A stretch of DNA of 64,000 bases, from positions 310,001 through 374,000 of the forward strand of contig NZ_JASSVS010000002.1 in NCBI RefSeq assembly GCF_030250645.1, given 5' to 3'. Below the pieces are notes generated by a model that was given only the letters and a program-made list of their open reading frames with translations, was not told where the DNA came from and ran no database searches. Source of the DNA: Marinobacter azerbaijanicus. GTDB lineage: Bacteria > Pseudomonadota > Gammaproteobacteria > Pseudomonadales > Oleiphilaceae. This document shows, piece after piece, positions 56,604-64,000 of this stretch. The translations under genes and the position numbers were made by a program. How positions within the stretch are numbered: the stretch's first letter is position 1; every line of letters begins with the position of its first letter.

Positions 56604-57667
56604 TACAGGTCACTCGCCTCGATCAGCCGCTGACACCGCTTCTCCAGATAGTTGGCCGCGTGTCCGAATGCCGCAAAGCGCTTGTCTTTGGTCTGGCCGT
56701 GGTAATAGCGGTAATAGATCTGCTGGACGATCACCGCCAGCCGGAACAGTCCGTAGATTTCGTAGAAATCGAAGTTGTCGATTGTCAGGCCGGATTTCTC
56801 GGCGTAGTAAGCGACCACTTCCTTGCGAGTCAGCATACCCGGGCGGTGGGTGGGTTGCCGGCGCAGCATCTGGAACGGCCCCTCATCATCTGCCTGGATC
56901 CAGTAGGCCAGGCTGTTGCCCAGGTCCATCAACGGGTCGCCAATGGTGGCCATTTCCCAGTCCAGCACGCCGATAACTTCGAACGGGTTATCCGGGTTCA
57001 GCACCACATTGTCAAAACGGTAGTCGTTGTGAATGACCACCTGGGCAATATCGTCCGGCATCTTGTCGTTCAGCCAGCCCATCACGGCTTCAAAGTCACC
57101 CACGTCATCGGTTTTCGCCTTGCGAAAGCGGTCACTCCACCCGCCGATCTGGCGCTGCACATAACCGGCACCCTTGCCCAGCTTGTCCAGGCCCGTAGCC
57201 TTGGCATCGACATTGTGCAGATCCACCAGCTTGTCGATCACATTCAGGCACAGCTTGCGGGTATCCGCCTCACTGAGTTCGAAATCCTTGGGGAAGTCCT
57301 GGCGCAGGATGATGCCCTTGAGGCGCTCCATCACGTAGAAATCGCAGCCCAGTACGTCATGGTCGTCGCAGATGGCGACGATATTGGGCACGTAGGGAAA
57401 CTCGGGCTTGAGGGCCCGCATCACCTTCGCTTCCCGCAGCATGTCGTGGGCGGACTTGGCGATATGGCCGAACGGCGGGCGACGCAATACGTAGGAACGG
57501 TCGCCGTAATCCACCTGATAGGTCAGGTTGGAAGCACCACCGGGGTACTGCTTGATCTCCGGCACACCTTCCAGGTCCGGAATGGCCTGCTTCATGAAGC
57601 GGTCAACAGCCGCGACATCCAGCTCTTCGCCTTCGCGGATATCAACAGCCTGGTCAATCTGGGTCAT
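56603..57667 (-). CDS. ACAD11-type phosphotransferase (hydroxyacyl-CoA kinase-like)
   Basis: A 354-residue aminoglycoside-phosphotransferase-fold kinase. GGASNLTYQV is the nucleotide loop, YVLRRPPFGHIAKSAHDMLREAKVM the Lys/Glu region, HNDYRFDN the catalytic loop (Asp, Asn) and GVLDWEMATIGDP the metal-binding DW-E. This set closely resembles the N-terminal kinase half of eukaryotic ACAD10/ACAD11 and bacterial LvaA, which phosphorylates 4-hydroxyvaleryl-CoA. Here it is a separate protein in the same cluster as a stand-alone ACAD11-type dehydrogenase. Confidence 0.88.
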   Translation of the reverse strand: MTQIDQAVDIREGEELDVAAVDRFMKQAIPDLEGVPEIKQYPGGASNLTYQVDYGDRSYVLRRPPFGHIAKSAHDMLREAKVMRALKPEFPYVPNIVAICDDHDVLGCDFYVMERLKGIILRQDFPKDFELSEADTRKLCLNVIDKLVDLHNVDAKATGLDKLGKGAGYVQRQIGGWSDRFRKAKTDDVGDFEAVMGWLNDKMPDDIAQVVIHNDYRFDNVVLNPDNPFEVIGVLDWEMATIGDPLMDLGNSLAYWIQADDEGPFQMLRRQPTHRPGMLTRKEVVAYYAEKSGLTIDNFDFYEIYGLFRLAVIVQQIYYRYYHGQTKDKRFAAFGHAANYLEKRCQRLIEASDL

Positions 57668-57709
57668 TCAGGGCTCTCCTCTGGTTCTCAATATGGCAGC
57701 AGGCGGTGT

Positions 57710-58525
57710 TCAGCCCTTGCCGCCCATTTTCTTCATCCAGCGCTTGCTCTCCTGGTGCATTAGCCAGTCAAACGCCTTGGGTGCGTGGCGCTTGACCATC
57801 CACATACGGCGTTCTTTCGCGTGGGGCAGCACCCAGAAATCACCCTTATCCACCGCACGGATGATATCGTCAGCCACATCTTCAGCGGTGATGGTGGAGC
57901 GCTTCATCAGTTTGTTTACGTTCTGCTGGATGCCGGGAATATCGGACCGCATGCTGCTGGTCAGATTGGTCTGGAAAAACGCCGGGCACACGCAGCTGAC
58001 GTGTATACCCGAGTCTCTCAGCTCCTGGCTCAGGGTTTCCGAGAGCGCGATCACACCGGCCTTGGATACATTGTAGCTGTCCATCAACGGCGCAAGCATC
58101 AGCCCGGCCATGGAGGCGATATTCACAAACGCACCGGAGCCCTGCTTCTTGAACTGCGGCGTAAAGGCCTTGCAGCCTCGAACCACGCCCAGCACGTTGA
58201 TGTCCATGATCCATTCCCAGTCGGCCATGGTGGTGTCTTCGATGGAGCCCGCGGAGGCAACACCGGCGTTGTTCACCACAACGTCCACCCCACCCCACTT
58301 ATCGGTCAGGTCGGCACAGATCTTCTCCAAATCCGTCAGCCGCCGAACATCGCACTCAACAAAGTAGCCTTCGCCCCCGGCGTTGTTGATCTCCTTCTCT
58401 ACGGCAACCCCCTGCTCCGGGTTAATATCACCAATGCAGACCCTGGCCCCTTTCCTGGCATACTTCAACGCAATCGCCCGGCCGAGGCCGCTGGCCCCGC
58501 CGGTTATAAATACTCTTTGTGTCAT
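57710..58525 (-). CDS. SDR oxidoreductase (271 aa)
   Basis: A classical SDR with TGGASGLG (residues 8-15), NNAGVASAG, catalytic YNVSK, and a C-terminal extension (AKERRMWMVKRHAPKAFDWLMHQ) that is longer and more basic than usual. It is 42 bp upstream of the kinase gene. The frame is open to 58636 but would read into palindromic element B, so the ATG at 58525 is used. Confidence 0.88.
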   Translation of the reverse strand: MTQRVFITGGASGLGRAIALKYARKGARVCIGDINPEQGVAVEKEINNAGGEGYFVECDVRRLTDLEKICADLTDKWGGVDVVVNNAGVASAGSIEDTTMADWEWIMDINVLGVVRGCKAFTPQFKKQGSGAFVNIASMAGLMLAPLMDSYNVSKAGVIALSETLSQELRDSGIHVSCVCPAFFQTNLTSSMRSDIPGIQQNVNKLMKRSTITAEDVADDIIRAVDKGDFWVLPHAKERRMWMVKRHAPKAFDWLMHQESKRWMKKMGGKG

Positions 58526-58575
58526 CGTTATTTTCCGCTGTGTTTTCGTGTTTTTGAATTTGGTGCATGAGCCGT

Positions 58576-58674
58576 CGACGGGGAGGTCCTTCTGAAACAC
58601 GCTGTGAATACGTCCCTGTACGCTCCGCTCCGCCATCCATGGCTCCGCAGGGTTTCAGAAGGACCTCCCCGTCG
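58576..58674. repeat. Palindromic element B (inverted core, 23-bp perfect arms)
   Basis: Left arm 58576-58598 (CGACGGGGAGGTCCTTCTGAA...) and right arm 58652-58674 are perfect reverse complements. The 53-bp core (58599-58651) has GCCAT-CC-ATGGC and, in the opposite orientation to elements A and C, the TACAGGGA(C)GTA hairpin. It lies 51-149 bp upstream of the SDR start at 58525. Confidence 0.85.
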
Positions 58675-58767
58675 CCGACTCCCGAACAATTCAGTCAGCC
58701 CGCCCAATCTTCCAGAAAACTCATTGCATTACTCTGCTCCACCTCGCAGGCCGACTCCTTAGTTAAC

Positions 58768-58882
58768 CGGAGACGGCGGGAGGATGTTTCAGAAACTGTA
58801 CGGAGCCATGGATGGCGGAGTCCAAGCGTCACATGGATGTGCCGAAGGAGCGTGTTTCTGAAACATCCTCCCGCCGGCTCCG
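58768..58882. repeat. Palindromic element C (core + 23-bp arms, extendable)
   Basis: Left arm 58774-58796 (CGGCGGGAGGATGTTTCAGA...) and right arm 58854-58876 are perfect reverse complements. With one mismatch the pairing extends to 58768 and 58882. The 57-bp core (58797-58853) contains GCCAT-GG-ATGGC and CACAT-GG-ATGTG. It starts about 34 bp after the end of the acyl-CoA dehydrogenase gene. Confidence 0.85.
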
Positions 58883-58915
58883 TGCACCCAATCAGAGGAC
58901 CGGGGTACAGACATC

Positions 58916-60127
58916 TCACTTTCGGTACTTGGCCAGCTCCAACCGCGTAACCATCGCCCGGTGAACCTCATCCGGACCATCGGCCAGGCGCAGAACCCGA
59001 GCATAGGCGAACAGCTGGGTCAGCGGGAAATCATCGTCGCTGACACCGGCGCCACCGTGAATCTGAATGGCATCATCCACAATCTGCTGGAGCATCTTCG
59101 GAATCACCGCCTTGATCATCGACACTTCCTGCAATGCCCCGGAAATACCCTTGGTATCCAGCGCCCAGGCGCATTTCAATGTCAGCAACCGAGCCTGCTC
59201 AATCGACATCCGCGCATTGGCAATAATGTCCGGGTTCCCGCCCAGTTTGGCAATCGGGCGACCGAAGGCTTCGCGGCTTGTAGCACGCTTGATCAACAGT
59301 TCCAGAGTACGTTCTGCCGCACCAATGGCCCGCATGCAATGGTGTACGCGGCCAGGCCCGAGACGGCCCTGTGCAATTTCAAAACCGCGGCCCGGACCGG
59401 CGATGAAGGCGCTCTTTGGCAGACGCACGTTCTCGAAAGACACAACACCGTGACCGTAAGGCTCATCGTAGGCACCAAACACCGGCAGCATGCGTTCGAT
59501 TTTTACGCCCGGCGTGTCCAGCGGCACCAGCACCATGGAATGACGACGGTGTTTGTGGGCGTCCGGATCTGTCAGTCCCATGAAGATGGCAACCTTGCAG
59601 TCCGGGTGGCCAACACCGGTGCTCCACCATTTACGACCGTTGAGGACCACCTCGTCACCTTCCACAATGGCTGTTGCTTCCATGTTGGTGGCATCTGAAG
59701 AGGCAACGGCCGGCTCTGTCATGCAGAAGGCGGAGCGCACTTCGCCGCTTTGCAGGCGTGGTAGCCATTCGGCTTTCTGTTCCTCGGAACCGTAGTGGAT
59801 CAGCACTTCCATGTTGCCGGTATCCGGCGCATTGCAGTTGAAGATTTCCGGGGCAATGAAGCTGCGGCCGGTTTCTTCGGCAATCAGGGCGTAATCGGAA
59901 TTCAGGAGGCCACAGCCATTTTTCTCGTCCGGAAAGAACATGTTCCACAGGCCCTGGACTTTGGCCTTTTCCTTCAGTTCCTTGATGACAGGCAGCACAA
60001 CCCAGCGGTTTTCCTGCGCCATCAGTTCCTTGTGGTACTGCTCTTCAATGGGAAAAATTTCGTCCTTCATGAAGGTCTTGACGCGCTTGAGATAGTCCTG
60101 GCCTTTTTCGGAAATATTAAAATCCAT
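58916..60127 (-). CDS. ACAD11-type acyl-CoA dehydrogenase
   Basis: A 403-residue FAD-dependent dehydrogenase: FCMTEPAVASSDATNMEA (FAD region), NGRKWWSTGVGHPDCKVAIFMG, GFEIAQGRLGPGRVHHCMRAIG, and near the end RLADGPDEVH. These forms match the C-terminal half of ACAD10/ACAD11, not the standard acyl-CoA dehydrogenases. The usual active-site Glu loop is replaced by ADGPDEVH. In the Pseudomonas levulinate route the counterpart is LvaC. ATG at 60127 with GAGG upstream. Divergent from a LysR gene across 120 bp. Confidence 0.9.
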   Translation of the reverse strand: MDFNISEKGQDYLKRVKTFMKDEIFPIEEQYHKELMAQENRWVVLPVIKELKEKAKVQGLWNMFFPDEKNGCGLLNSDYALIAEETGRSFIAPEIFNCNAPDTGNMEVLIHYGSEEQKAEWLPRLQSGEVRSAFCMTEPAVASSDATNMEATAIVEGDEVVLNGRKWWSTGVGHPDCKVAIFMGLTDPDAHKHRRHSMVLVPLDTPGVKIERMLPVFGAYDEPYGHGVVSFENVRLPKSAFIAGPGRGFEIAQGRLGPGRVHHCMRAIGAAERTLELLIKRATSREAFGRPIAKLGGNPDIIANARMSIEQARLLTLKCAWALDTKGISGALQEVSMIKAVIPKMLQQIVDDAIQIHGGAGVSDDDFPLTQLFAYARVLRLADGPDEVHRAMVTRLELAKYRK

Positions 60128-60247
60128 CGCCGTATCCTCGTGGTTTGACCGATATAGCATCAGTCTAGATTTCCCCAAACTATTACGCGACTGAATTATT
60201 CTTATCCTTTATCATAAAGCCTGTTTATTCGCGAACAGGAGGCGCCC

Positions 60248-61141
60248 ATGGCACTCAACCGGCTGGATCTGAATCTGCTGCACGTATTTGACACTATCTA
60301 CCGCGAAGGCAGCCTGACCCGCGCAGCCAAGGCCCTGCACCTTACCCAGCCGGCCGTCAGCCACTCCCTGTCACGGTTGCGGGAACATTTCGATGACCCG
60401 CTGTTCAGCCGGCAAGGCAACCAGATGGTACCGACCCCCCTGGCACGCCGCTTTCTCGAATCCATGCGCCCGGGGCTGACGCAGATACAGAGTGCGGTCA
60501 ACCAGTTCCACGCTTTCGACCCCGCCAACCAGCGCAAAACCTACTCACTGGCACTGCGGGATATCCTTGAGTCCACTTTCTTACCCAAACTGATGGGCCG
60601 GCTGGAACATTATCCGGAACTGGAAATTGTCAGCCAGCGGGTGCCCCGGCGGGACATGGAGACCCAACTGGCAGCAGGGAAATTGGATTTTGCGGTGGAT
60701 GTACTGCTGCCGGTCAGCAATCAGACCTCCCATGAGCTGTTGCGGCGGGACAGGTTGGTGGTTCTTGCGAGAAAGGGGCATCCGCTGGTTAGAGGGGGAC
60801 TGACCATGGAGAATTACCTGCAAGCCAAGCACGTGCTGGTGTCGTCCCGATCCGAGGGGCCCGGCATCGAGGATTTCGAACTGTCAAGGTTCGGAGTGCA
60901 GCGGAGTATTCGACTGCGGTGCCAGCATTATTACGCGGCCTGTCGGGTGGCGGAAGGAACCGACCTGTTACTGACCATGCCGGAGAACTACGCCCGGATC
61001 ATTGCCGAGCGTGCTGAGATCGATATTCACACTGCGCCGGCGGATTTGCCCCCGATCGATGTGCATCTATACTGGCACAAGGCCTATGAGCGGGAACCGG
61101 CGCTTCTCTGGTTCAGGGAGCAACTGAACAGTATTGCCTGA
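60248..61141 (+). CDS. LysR-family regulator
   Basis: A 297-residue LTTR. Helix-turn-helix at residues 5-65 (LDLNLLHVFDTIYREGSLTRAAKALHLTQPAVSHSLSRLREHFDDPLF) and a periplasmic-binding-like effector domain from about 90. Divergent to the acyl-CoA dehydrogenase gene across an AT-rich 120-bp gap, so that cluster is its probable target and an intermediate of the pathway its probable effector. ATG at 60248 behind AGGAGG. Confidence 0.9.
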   Translation: MALNRLDLNLLHVFDTIYREGSLTRAAKALHLTQPAVSHSLSRLREHFDDPLFSRQGNQMVPTPLARRFLESMRPGLTQIQSAVNQFHAFDPANQRKTYSLALRDILESTFLPKLMGRLEHYPELEIVSQRVPRRDMETQLAAGKLDFAVDVLLPVSNQTSHELLRRDRLVVLARKGHPLVRGGLTMENYLQAKHVLVSSRSEGPGIEDFELSRFGVQRSIRLRCQHYYAACRVAEGTDLLLTMPENYARIIAERAEIDIHTAPADLPPIDVHLYWHKAYEREPALLWFREQLNSIA

Positions 61142-61150
61142 GCTTTGCAG

Positions 61151-61507
61151 TCAGTAGGCACCCACCAGCCTCAGAAAACCCAGGAACCCGGCGGCGGTAA
61201 TTGCCAGCGAGGCCACTACTATAGCGAAACCCCACCAGATGGCCGCGCCCTCCGACACGGGCATGTCATGGCCCCGCAGCGTGCGGTAAAAGGCCCAGGG
61301 GCCAAGGATGAAGGCCCCGAGCACTGCAAAGACCAGGCCCACACCCACACCGGCAAATGTCCAGGTGGCCAGCACCGTTGCGCGGTCGGACACCTGATCC
61401 TTTACCCCGTGGCGAAGCAGAAACTGTTTGCAGAAAAACCAGATCAGGGCGAACAGGACAATGACGAAAATGAGTCCGCCAACAAGGGTTATCAGGCGAT
61501 AGAACAA
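61151..61507 (-). CDS. Small polytopic membrane protein
   Basis: A 118-residue protein with three membrane segments (about 6-26, 48-70, 88-110) and no recognised family. Sequence FRTLRG-like loop and charged spacer suggest inner-membrane location. Its stop is 9 bp after the convergent LysR stop. Precedes nothing of clear relation; the EAL gene is 21 bp upstream on the same strand. Confidence 0.7.
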   Translation of the reverse strand: MFYRLITLVGGLIFVIVLFALIWFFCKQFLLRHGVKDQVSDRATVLATWTFAGVGVGLVFAVLGAFILGPWAFYRTLRGHDMPVSEGAAIWWGFAIVVASLAITAAGFLGFLRLVGAY

Positions 61508-61528
61508 AGTTAATCCTCAAAAGCTTGT

Positions 61529-62293
61529 TTAGCAGGGAAAGTGGGGTTCCGGCAGGCATTCGAAGCCGGGTTTGGCAAAGAGATACCCCTGAAACAGCGT
61601 AATACCCTGTGACCGCAACCAGAAGTACTCTTCTTCAGTTTCAACTCCCTCGGCCACAATCTTACCACCAAGCTGCGTCATCATGGCTATGATGCCGGCG
61701 ACAACGGCCTGTTTGTTGGGCTCTTTATGAATGTCCCGAACCAGCGCCATATCAAGCTTGAGCAGATTTGGCGGGCTGGCAATGAGAATATTGTAACGCG
61801 AATAGCCGGCGCCGAAATCATCCAGGGCGGTATGGAAACCCATATTCTGGTAGGAGCTGATAATGTCCACAAGGTGATCCAGCGAAGAAAGATCCTCTGT
61901 CTCGATCAGCTCGAAAATAATCTTGCGGGTATCAAACTTGTACGTTTGCGCTGCGGCCAGTGTCGTCCTGATGCAATACTCGGGGTTGTAGACGGCATTG
62001 GGCATGAAGTTGATACTCAGCCTCGTTTCCATATTCAAGCGTGCTGCCAGTTTTACAGCTTTTACCCGGCAGATCTGGTCAAAGGAATAACGGTTTTTCT
62101 CGTTGACCTTTGACAGCACGCTGTAGGCACCCTCACCTTCCGGCCCACGAACCAGGGCCTCGTAGGCGTAGACAGCTTCATTGCTTACATCGACGATGGG
62201 TTGAAAGGCGAAGGTAAAGGAAAAGTCCAGTCCTTCGCCACAGGCGCATTGTTCACAATGGGATTCATCAAACAGTTCGGCAGGCTTATCCAC
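61529..62293 (-). CDS. EAL-domain cyclic-di-GMP phosphodiesterase
   Basis: A 254-residue stand-alone EAL domain with the catalytic set: E45-A-L (YEALVRG), N in RLSINFMPN, E in FELIETED, DDFG in ALDDFGAGYS, K in KLDMALV and E in AEGVETEEE. All metal and base positions look intact, so it should hydrolyse c-di-GMP. Before the domain is a cysteine-rich lead (C13, C16, C18 in SHCEQCACGE) that could bind metal. No sensor domain is present. Confidence 0.88.
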   Translation of the reverse strand: MDKPAELFDESHCEQCACGEGLDFSFTFAFQPIVDVSNEAVYAYEALVRGPEGEGAYSVLSKVNEKNRYSFDQICRVKAVKLAARLNMETRLSINFMPNAVYNPEYCIRTTLAAAQTYKFDTRKIIFELIETEDLSSLDHLVDIISSYQNMGFHTALDDFGAGYSRYNILIASPPNLLKLDMALVRDIHKEPNKQAVVAGIIAMMTQLGGKIVAEGVETEEEYFWLRSQGITLFQGYLFAKPGFECLPEPHFPC

Positions 62294-62476
62294 TACGACT
62301 CCAAGTTTCGACCGATGGCATGCAACGACATAAATGCCTCATGTTCACTATAGCCACCAGAGCATTACGGTAAAAGAAATACTCCGTTAAATCATGTGGA
62401 ATCCCTGCACCACATGACTACACTGAAGCACATATTGTCCTGTATACGATCAAAGCGACCCGAAGGAGTATCCGGA

Positions 62477-63628
62477 ATGGCCCAGAAAATCCGTATTGCT
62501 GTCACACCGGGTGATGGTATCGGCCCTGAAGTGGTTGCCGAGGCGGTGCACTGCCTGGAAGCACTGAGATCCCGCCACAATCTTCCCATGGAGTGGACCC
62601 GCTTCCCCTGGCCATCCCACGCCTGGCATGAGGAAAACGGGGAGTCCATGCCGGCAGACGCCCTTGACCAGCTCAAACAGTACGATGCCATTTTGCTGGG
62701 AGCATTGGGGGACCCGGGGCCTGTCGACGATCCTGACCGCTACCTGTTGCCGGACAGTATCTCCCTCGCGCCACTGCTGGATATGCGCAAAGGCTTTGAC
62801 CAGTGGGTCTGCGAACGACCGGCCCGACTTCTGCCGGGCGCCCGCCAGTACCTTGCTGATGAACGCGCCAAAGACATCGATATGCTGGTAATCCGTGAAA
62901 ACAGTGAAGGCGAGTACGTGGGCCAGGGTGGCCGACTCCGCAAGGGGTCGCCGGACGAAGTGGCCACCCAGATGGAGGTATTCACCCGTCGGGCTACCGA
63001 CCGGATTATCCGTTATGGTTTCGAACAGGCCCGTCTGCGGGCGGCAGCCCGTGCCGAAGAAGGTAAAACCCGCCACTTCCACACAAGGGATGGCAAAACC
63101 TGCGAGAGCCAGGTGTGTATCGTCACCAAACGCAACGCACTGCGTTACTGGGGGGATATGTACACCGAAGCCTTTGAGGAGTTGGCAAAGCAATACCCGG
63201 ACGTGGCAACACACCATGAGCTGGTGGACGCAGCCTGCATGAAGTTTGTTCAGGCTCCCTGGGCCTTTGATGTGGTGGTAGCCAGCAACCTGCAGGGGGA
63301 CATTCTGACCGATCTGGCAGCAGTACTATCCGGCGGCATGGGGGTGGCGCCCTCATGCAACCTGAACCCGGATGATCCCAGCATGCCTTCCATGTTCGAA
63401 CCGACCCACGGTAGCGCGCCGGACATTGCCGGGCAGGGCCTCGCGGACCCCACCGCCATGCTGTTCACCACGGCGCGAATGCTGGAATGGCTGGGAAGGA
63501 AAAACCCGGCGATAGCGGCTGCGGGACGGGAGCTATACGACGCCGTGGCTGCGGACCTGGCGGAGAATGCCGGTACCACGCGAGGTACGCAGGAGATCGG
63601 CAAGGCGGTTCGCGACCGGCTGAAATAG
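62477..63628 (+). CDS. Isocitrate/isopropylmalate/tartrate dehydrogenase-family enzyme
   Basis: A 383-residue NAD(P)-dependent beta-decarboxylating dehydrogenase: TPGDGIGPEV at the start, VIRENSEGEYVGQGG (substrate loop), VTKRNALRYWGDM with the catalytic Lys, ASNLQGDILTDLAAVLSGGMG (metal aspartates) and FEPTHGSAPDIAGQGLADPTAM. The loop ENSEGEYVGQGG is closer to tartrate/malate-type dehydrogenases than to LeuB, so it may act on tartrate or a related hydroxyacid. ATG at 62477 behind GAAGGAG; the frame is open to 62396. Stop is 1 bp from the convergent DUF1439 gene. Confidence 0.88.
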   Translation: MAQKIRIAVTPGDGIGPEVVAEAVHCLEALRSRHNLPMEWTRFPWPSHAWHEENGESMPADALDQLKQYDAILLGALGDPGPVDDPDRYLLPDSISLAPLLDMRKGFDQWVCERPARLLPGARQYLADERAKDIDMLVIRENSEGEYVGQGGRLRKGSPDEVATQMEVFTRRATDRIIRYGFEQARLRAAARAEEGKTRHFHTRDGKTCESQVCIVTKRNALRYWGDMYTEAFEELAKQYPDVATHHELVDAACMKFVQAPWAFDVVVASNLQGDILTDLAAVLSGGMGVAPSCNLNPDDPSMPSMFEPTHGSAPDIAGQGLADPTAMLFTTARMLEWLGRKNPAIAAAGRELYDAVAADLAENAGTTRGTQEIGKAVRDRLK

Positions 63629-63629
63629 A

Positions 63630-64000
63630 CTACTCCTCCATAACAAACTCAAGCCGACCAGGTGCTACCCTTACGCCCACGGGGACCATTCCTAACATCC
63701 GCTGGGTGAAGTCAGTTTCATCCAGCCGGTACACCGGCATGGTCTCCAGCATCTGGGCAACAGCCCGCATAACAGTATCTGTTACAGGCTTCAGGTCCCC
63801 CTTGAAAAGCGACGAATCAATACTGCTTTCGAGCAGTTGCAGGCGACGGATATAGATCGCCCTTTCCTCGCTGTCATAGACCGGCGCCCCTTCCACTTTC
63901 AGGGCAATATCCACGGGCAGTTTCATCATCAGCGCATTAAGGGATACCTGGCCACGCAGGTCAATCACCGCCACATCACGACCGTCCGGCCCGAGTGTGA
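63630..64000 (-). CDS. DUF1439 (YceB-like) protein, 5' end outside the window
   Basis: At least 120 residues of a DUF1439 protein: VSLNALMMKLPVDIALKVEGAPVYDSEERAIYIRRLQLLESSID, then ETMPVYRLDETDFTQRMLGMVPVGVRVAPGRLEFVMEE at the C-terminus. E. coli YceB is a lipoprotein of this family. The reading frame continues beyond base 64000, so the signal peptide cannot be seen. Function unknown, perhaps envelope lipid handling. Confidence 0.85.
   Translation of the reverse strand, partial: TLGPDGRDVAVIDLRGQVSLNALMMKLPVDIALKVEGAPVYDSEERAIYIRRLQLLESSIDSSLFKGDLKPVTDTVMRAVAQMLETMPVYRLDETDFTQRMLGMVPVGVRVAPGRLEFVMEE

Larger units (their letters stand above)
58526..58915. other. 390-bp gene-free interval holding two palindromic elements
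   Basis: Between the SDR (start 58525) and the acyl-CoA dehydrogenase (stop at 58916) lie elements B and C in opposite orientation, separated by about 95-100 bp of sequence without clear features. Any transcript from the dehydrogenase through to the SDR must cross both. Confidence 0.7.

Noticed and set aside
58526..58636. N-terminal extension of the SDR gene into element B
   Set aside because: The extension would encode the palindromic arm, and the family start is the ATG at 58525.
58576..58882. Reading elements B and C as simple transcription terminators
   Set aside because: No T tract follows the stems, the loop is a structured conserved core, and a related copy lies between divergent genes. 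Some terminator effect is still possible.

Overview
The window reads as chromosome of a marine gammaproteobacterium, most like Marinobacter. This is inferred from gene families: a 13-gene nuo operon with fused nuoCD, napEFDABC, an Anr/FNR-type box, Fur boxes, and many respiratory and lipid-oxidation genes. Base composition is fairly GC-rich and even; one hypothetical gene near 29.5-30.0 kb is visibly AT-richer. I saw no rRNA, tRNA, CRISPR array, transposase or phage gene.

Layout. 1-6.95 kb: mostly minus-strand housekeeping genes (a PAS/GGDEF protein cut by the window edge, two hotdog thioesterases, ThpR, a CPBP protease, an ABM monooxygenase, an SDR, an MgtC protein, an ion channel), plus a plus-strand cold-shock gene followed by three hairpins, and an MtfA peptidase. 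7.1-11.5 kb: a three-gene export system (ATPase, two-domain FtsX-type permease, HlyD-type adaptor). 11.5-26.3 kb: the complete nuoA-nuoN operon for complex I on the minus strand, tightly packed with 1-4 bp overlaps. 26.5-36.4 kb: stress and envelope genes (universal stress protein, DUF748 protein, host-attachment-type protein, copper chaperone, DUF533, PsiE, YjdM, histidine phosphatase, DUF188 protein, ABC exporter). 36.5-43.4 kb: a siderophore-iron locus, fhuC-fhuD-fhuB-fhuF on the plus strand facing a TonB-dependent receptor on the minus strand, each side headed by a good Fur box, with an unlisted 36-residue membrane peptide downstream of the receptor. 43.5-49.4 kb: PQQ-type sugar dehydrogenase, GFA protein, two aldo/keto reductases, DUF6064 protein, PBP4-type DacB. 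49.4-54.0 kb: periplasmic nitrate reductase operon napEFDABC behind an Anr/FNR box. 54.3-60.2 kb: a lipoprotein, then an acyl-CoA-type catabolic cluster (SDR, histidine phosphatase, ACAD11-type kinase, second SDR, ACAD11-type acyl-CoA dehydrogenase) next to a divergent LysR regulator. 60.2-64 kb: the LysR gene, a small membrane protein, an EAL phosphodiesterase, an isopropylmalate/tartrate-dehydrogenase-family enzyme and a truncated DUF1439 gene.

Working together: nuo feeds electrons to quinone and nap can drain quinol to nitrate when oxygen is short. The fhu locus captures ferric siderophores, imports them and reduces the iron (FhuF). The 55-60 kb cluster looks like the two halves of mammalian ACAD11 encoded as separate proteins, which points to breakdown of 4-hydroxyacyl-CoA compounds through a phosphorylated intermediate.

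The most unusual non-coding signal is a family of three large palindromic elements (33873-33980, 58576-58674, 58768-58882). They share a roughly 54-bp core with two small hairpins, but have different outer arms that are perfectly self-complementary in each copy. One copy lies between divergent genes, so a plain terminator role does not explain the family.
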